DNA from: Pseudomonas wenzhouensis
Lineage (GTDB): Bacteria > Pseudomonadota > Gammaproteobacteria > Pseudomonadales > Pseudomonadaceae
Reading direction: 5' to 3'
Assembly: GCF_021029445.1 (NCBI RefSeq)
Contig: NZ_CP072610.1
Coordinates: forward strand, 4,092,001 to 4,156,000
Length of the DNA stretch: 64,000 bases
The notes beneath the pieces were generated by a model that worked only from the letters and a program-made list of their open reading frames with translations, was not told the DNA's origin and made no database searches. A program made the translations under genes and the position numbers. Positions within the stretch are counted from its first letter, which is position 1. Each line of letters begins with the position of its first letter. Shown here in pieces: positions 62,948 to 64,000 of this stretch.

Positions 62948-63841
62948 ATGGCCACCGCCAACCCGCAACGCGGGTACGTTCTGGGTCTTACCGCCTACAT
63001 CATCTGGGGCCTGTTCCCGCTCTACTTCAAAGCCCTGCAAAGCATCCCGGCGATGGAGATCATCGTCCATCGCGTGCTTTGGTCGGCACTGTTCGGCAGT
63101 CTGCTGCTGCTTGTCTGGAAGCACCCCGGCTGGTGGCGTGAACTGCGCGACAACCCCAAGCGTCTGGCGGTGCTGGCCGGTTGCGGGTTGCTGATCGCGA
63201 CCAACTGGCTGGTGTACGTGTGGGCGGTGAACAACGACCGCATGCTTGAGGCCAGCCTGGGCTACTACATCAACCCGCTGATCAACGTATTGCTCGGCCT
63301 GCTGATTCTCGGCGAGCGCCTGCGTCGCCTGCAGTGGCTGGCTGTCGGCCTGGCCGTGGTTGGCGTGGCGCAGCAGGTCTGGCAGGTGGACAGCCTGCCC
63401 TGGGTGTCGCTGGTGCTGGCGCTGACCTTCGGTTTCTATGGACTGATCCGCAAACAGGCTCCCGTGGCGGCGCTGCCCGGCCTGGTGGTGGAAACCTGGC
63501 TGCTGCTACCGGTGGCGCTGGCCTGGCTGGCGCTGCATCCCGCCGCCATGAGCAGCCAGACCAGTTTCTGGAGCAGCAGCGAAGCACTGTGGCTGGTGGC
63601 CGCCGGGCCGATCACCCTGGTGCCGCTAGTGTGCTTCAATGCCGCCGCACGGCATCTGCCCTACACCACGCTGGGCTTCCTGCAATACCTGGCACCGACC
63701 CTGGTGCTGCTGCAGGCCATCTTGCTGTTCGATGAGCACTTCTCGCCGAGCACCCTGTTGGCCTTCGCCTGCATCTGGGCCGGGCTGTTTGTATACAGCC
63801 TGGATATCTGGCTGCACCTGCGCAAGCGCTCGACGCAGTAA
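62948..63841 (+). CDS. rarD: EamA-family transporter RarD
   Basis: 297 residues and ten membrane segments in two EamA halves. GYVLGLTAYIIWGLFPLYFK, LQSIPAMEIIVHRVLWSALF and LGYYINPLINVLLGLLILGE are RarD signatures. It is an inner membrane drug/metabolite-type carrier whose substrate is not firmly known. The order rarD-srkA-modE-comF agrees with other Pseudomonas. Confidence 0.92.
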   Translation: MATANPQRGYVLGLTAYIIWGLFPLYFKALQSIPAMEIIVHRVLWSALFGSLLLLVWKHPGWWRELRDNPKRLAVLAGCGLLIATNWLVYVWAVNNDRMLEASLGYYINPLINVLLGLLILGERLRRLQWLAVGLAVVGVAQQVWQVDSLPWVSLVLALTFGFYGLIRKQAPVAALPGLVVETWLLLPVALAWLALHPAAMSSQTSFWSSSEALWLVAAGPITLVPLVCFNAAARHLPYTTLGFLQYLAPTLVLLQAILLFDEHFSPSTLLAFACIWAGLFVYSLDIWLHLRKRSTQ

Positions 63842-63847
63842 AAGGCT

Positions 63848-63868
63848 GGTGCGCACAGCGCACCCTAC
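63848..63868 (-). repeat. Single GTAGGGTGCGC-family repeat
   Basis: GGTGCGCACAGCGCACCCTAC after rarD, the complement orientation of the copy at 31179. Confidence 0.75.
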
Positions 63869-63964
63869 GCGGGTCGCAGACACCTCAGGGTGTCGCGGGG
63901 CAGCCCAGGTTGTGCGCCGGGGCTCCCCAGTTACCCACAGGCTGACCCACGCTCGTCGTGGATA

Positions 63965-64000
63965 TCACTCCTCGGCGCGCAGATTCAGCTCCACCATCAG
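63965..64000 (-). CDS. C-terminal end of an unidentified leftward gene
   Basis: Read on the minus strand the last bases give LMVELNLRAEE and a TGA stop. Codon use fits a real gene, and the gene runs beyond the window. It is too short to identify. Confidence 0.4.
   Translation of the reverse strand: MMVELNLRAEE

Noticed and set aside
1-64000. tRNA, rRNA or phage genes
   Set aside because: No cloverleaf, rRNA core or phage structural gene was noticed anywhere in the window.

Overview
The window is a high-GC gammaproteobacterial chromosome segment. Gene content and order point to a Pseudomonas of the P. mendocina / P. oleovorans type. The reasons are an OprM-type efflux lipoprotein, a GacA-box-driven Rsm small RNA, Pseudomonas-style REP/REPIN repeats, and the order rarD-srkA-modE-comF / bioB-bioF-bioH-bioC-bioD / three acyl-CoA dehydrogenases, which I recall as the layout near PA0485-PA0508 of P. 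aeruginosa PAO1. The species assignment is inference.

Layout. 1-2.2 kb: end of a MexB-type RND pump gene plus oprM. 2.3-21.9 kb: mostly single housekeeping or metabolic genes (HAD phosphatase, tesB, histone-deacetylase-like amidohydrolase, class V aminotransferase, a flavoprotein, a two-gene signalling pair, an RhlE-type helicase, an exonuclease, a NYN protein, an SDR, an EEP hydrolase, an Lgt-like/TlpA fusion, hrpB, a CDF exporter), separated by REP repeats. One solute-binding-protein gene here is broken by an in-frame stop. 22.1-23.6 kb: a lower-GC zeta-toxin-like gene pair, a candidate terminator-ended small RNA and a divergent Lrp-family gene. 24-31 kb: small genes, rluE, a zinc alcohol dehydrogenase, a complete IS1111-type insertion sequence whose right end abuts a REP, and a MocR regulator divergent from a threonine-dehydratase-like gene. 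31-38 kb: amn, a cobalamin-riboswitch-controlled CbiM-like permease, and a GntP permease plus CoA-transferase pair behind a sigma-54-type promoter. 38.1-38.3 kb: an Rsm-family sRNA with a perfect GacA box. 38.4-39.1 kb: an endonuclease I homologue without the catalytic Glu-His.

39.2-46.4 kb is the histidine utilisation locus. hutI-hutG-hutU-hutH run leftward, hutC lies beyond them, and hutD is divergent. Two TGTATATACA operators flank the hutI/hutD divergence. HutG is the arginase-type formimidoylglutamase, so the locus encodes histidine to urocanate to imidazolone propionate to formiminoglutamate to glutamate plus formamide. 46.5-53.7 kb holds three fadE-like genes and a frameshifted diguanylate cyclase. 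53.8-59.6 kb has two small proteins (SprA-type, flagellar-rod-like) and the biotin genes, with a BirA-like operator overlapping the bioB promoter. 59.7-64 kb has a small membrane protein, comF, modE, srkA, rarD and the last codons of a leftward gene.

The strongest unusual items are the Rsm sRNA locus, the IS1111/REP junction with a probable bridge-RNA region, the zeta-like pair, the apparently inactive EndA homologue, and several genes broken or reshaped by point changes or repeats.
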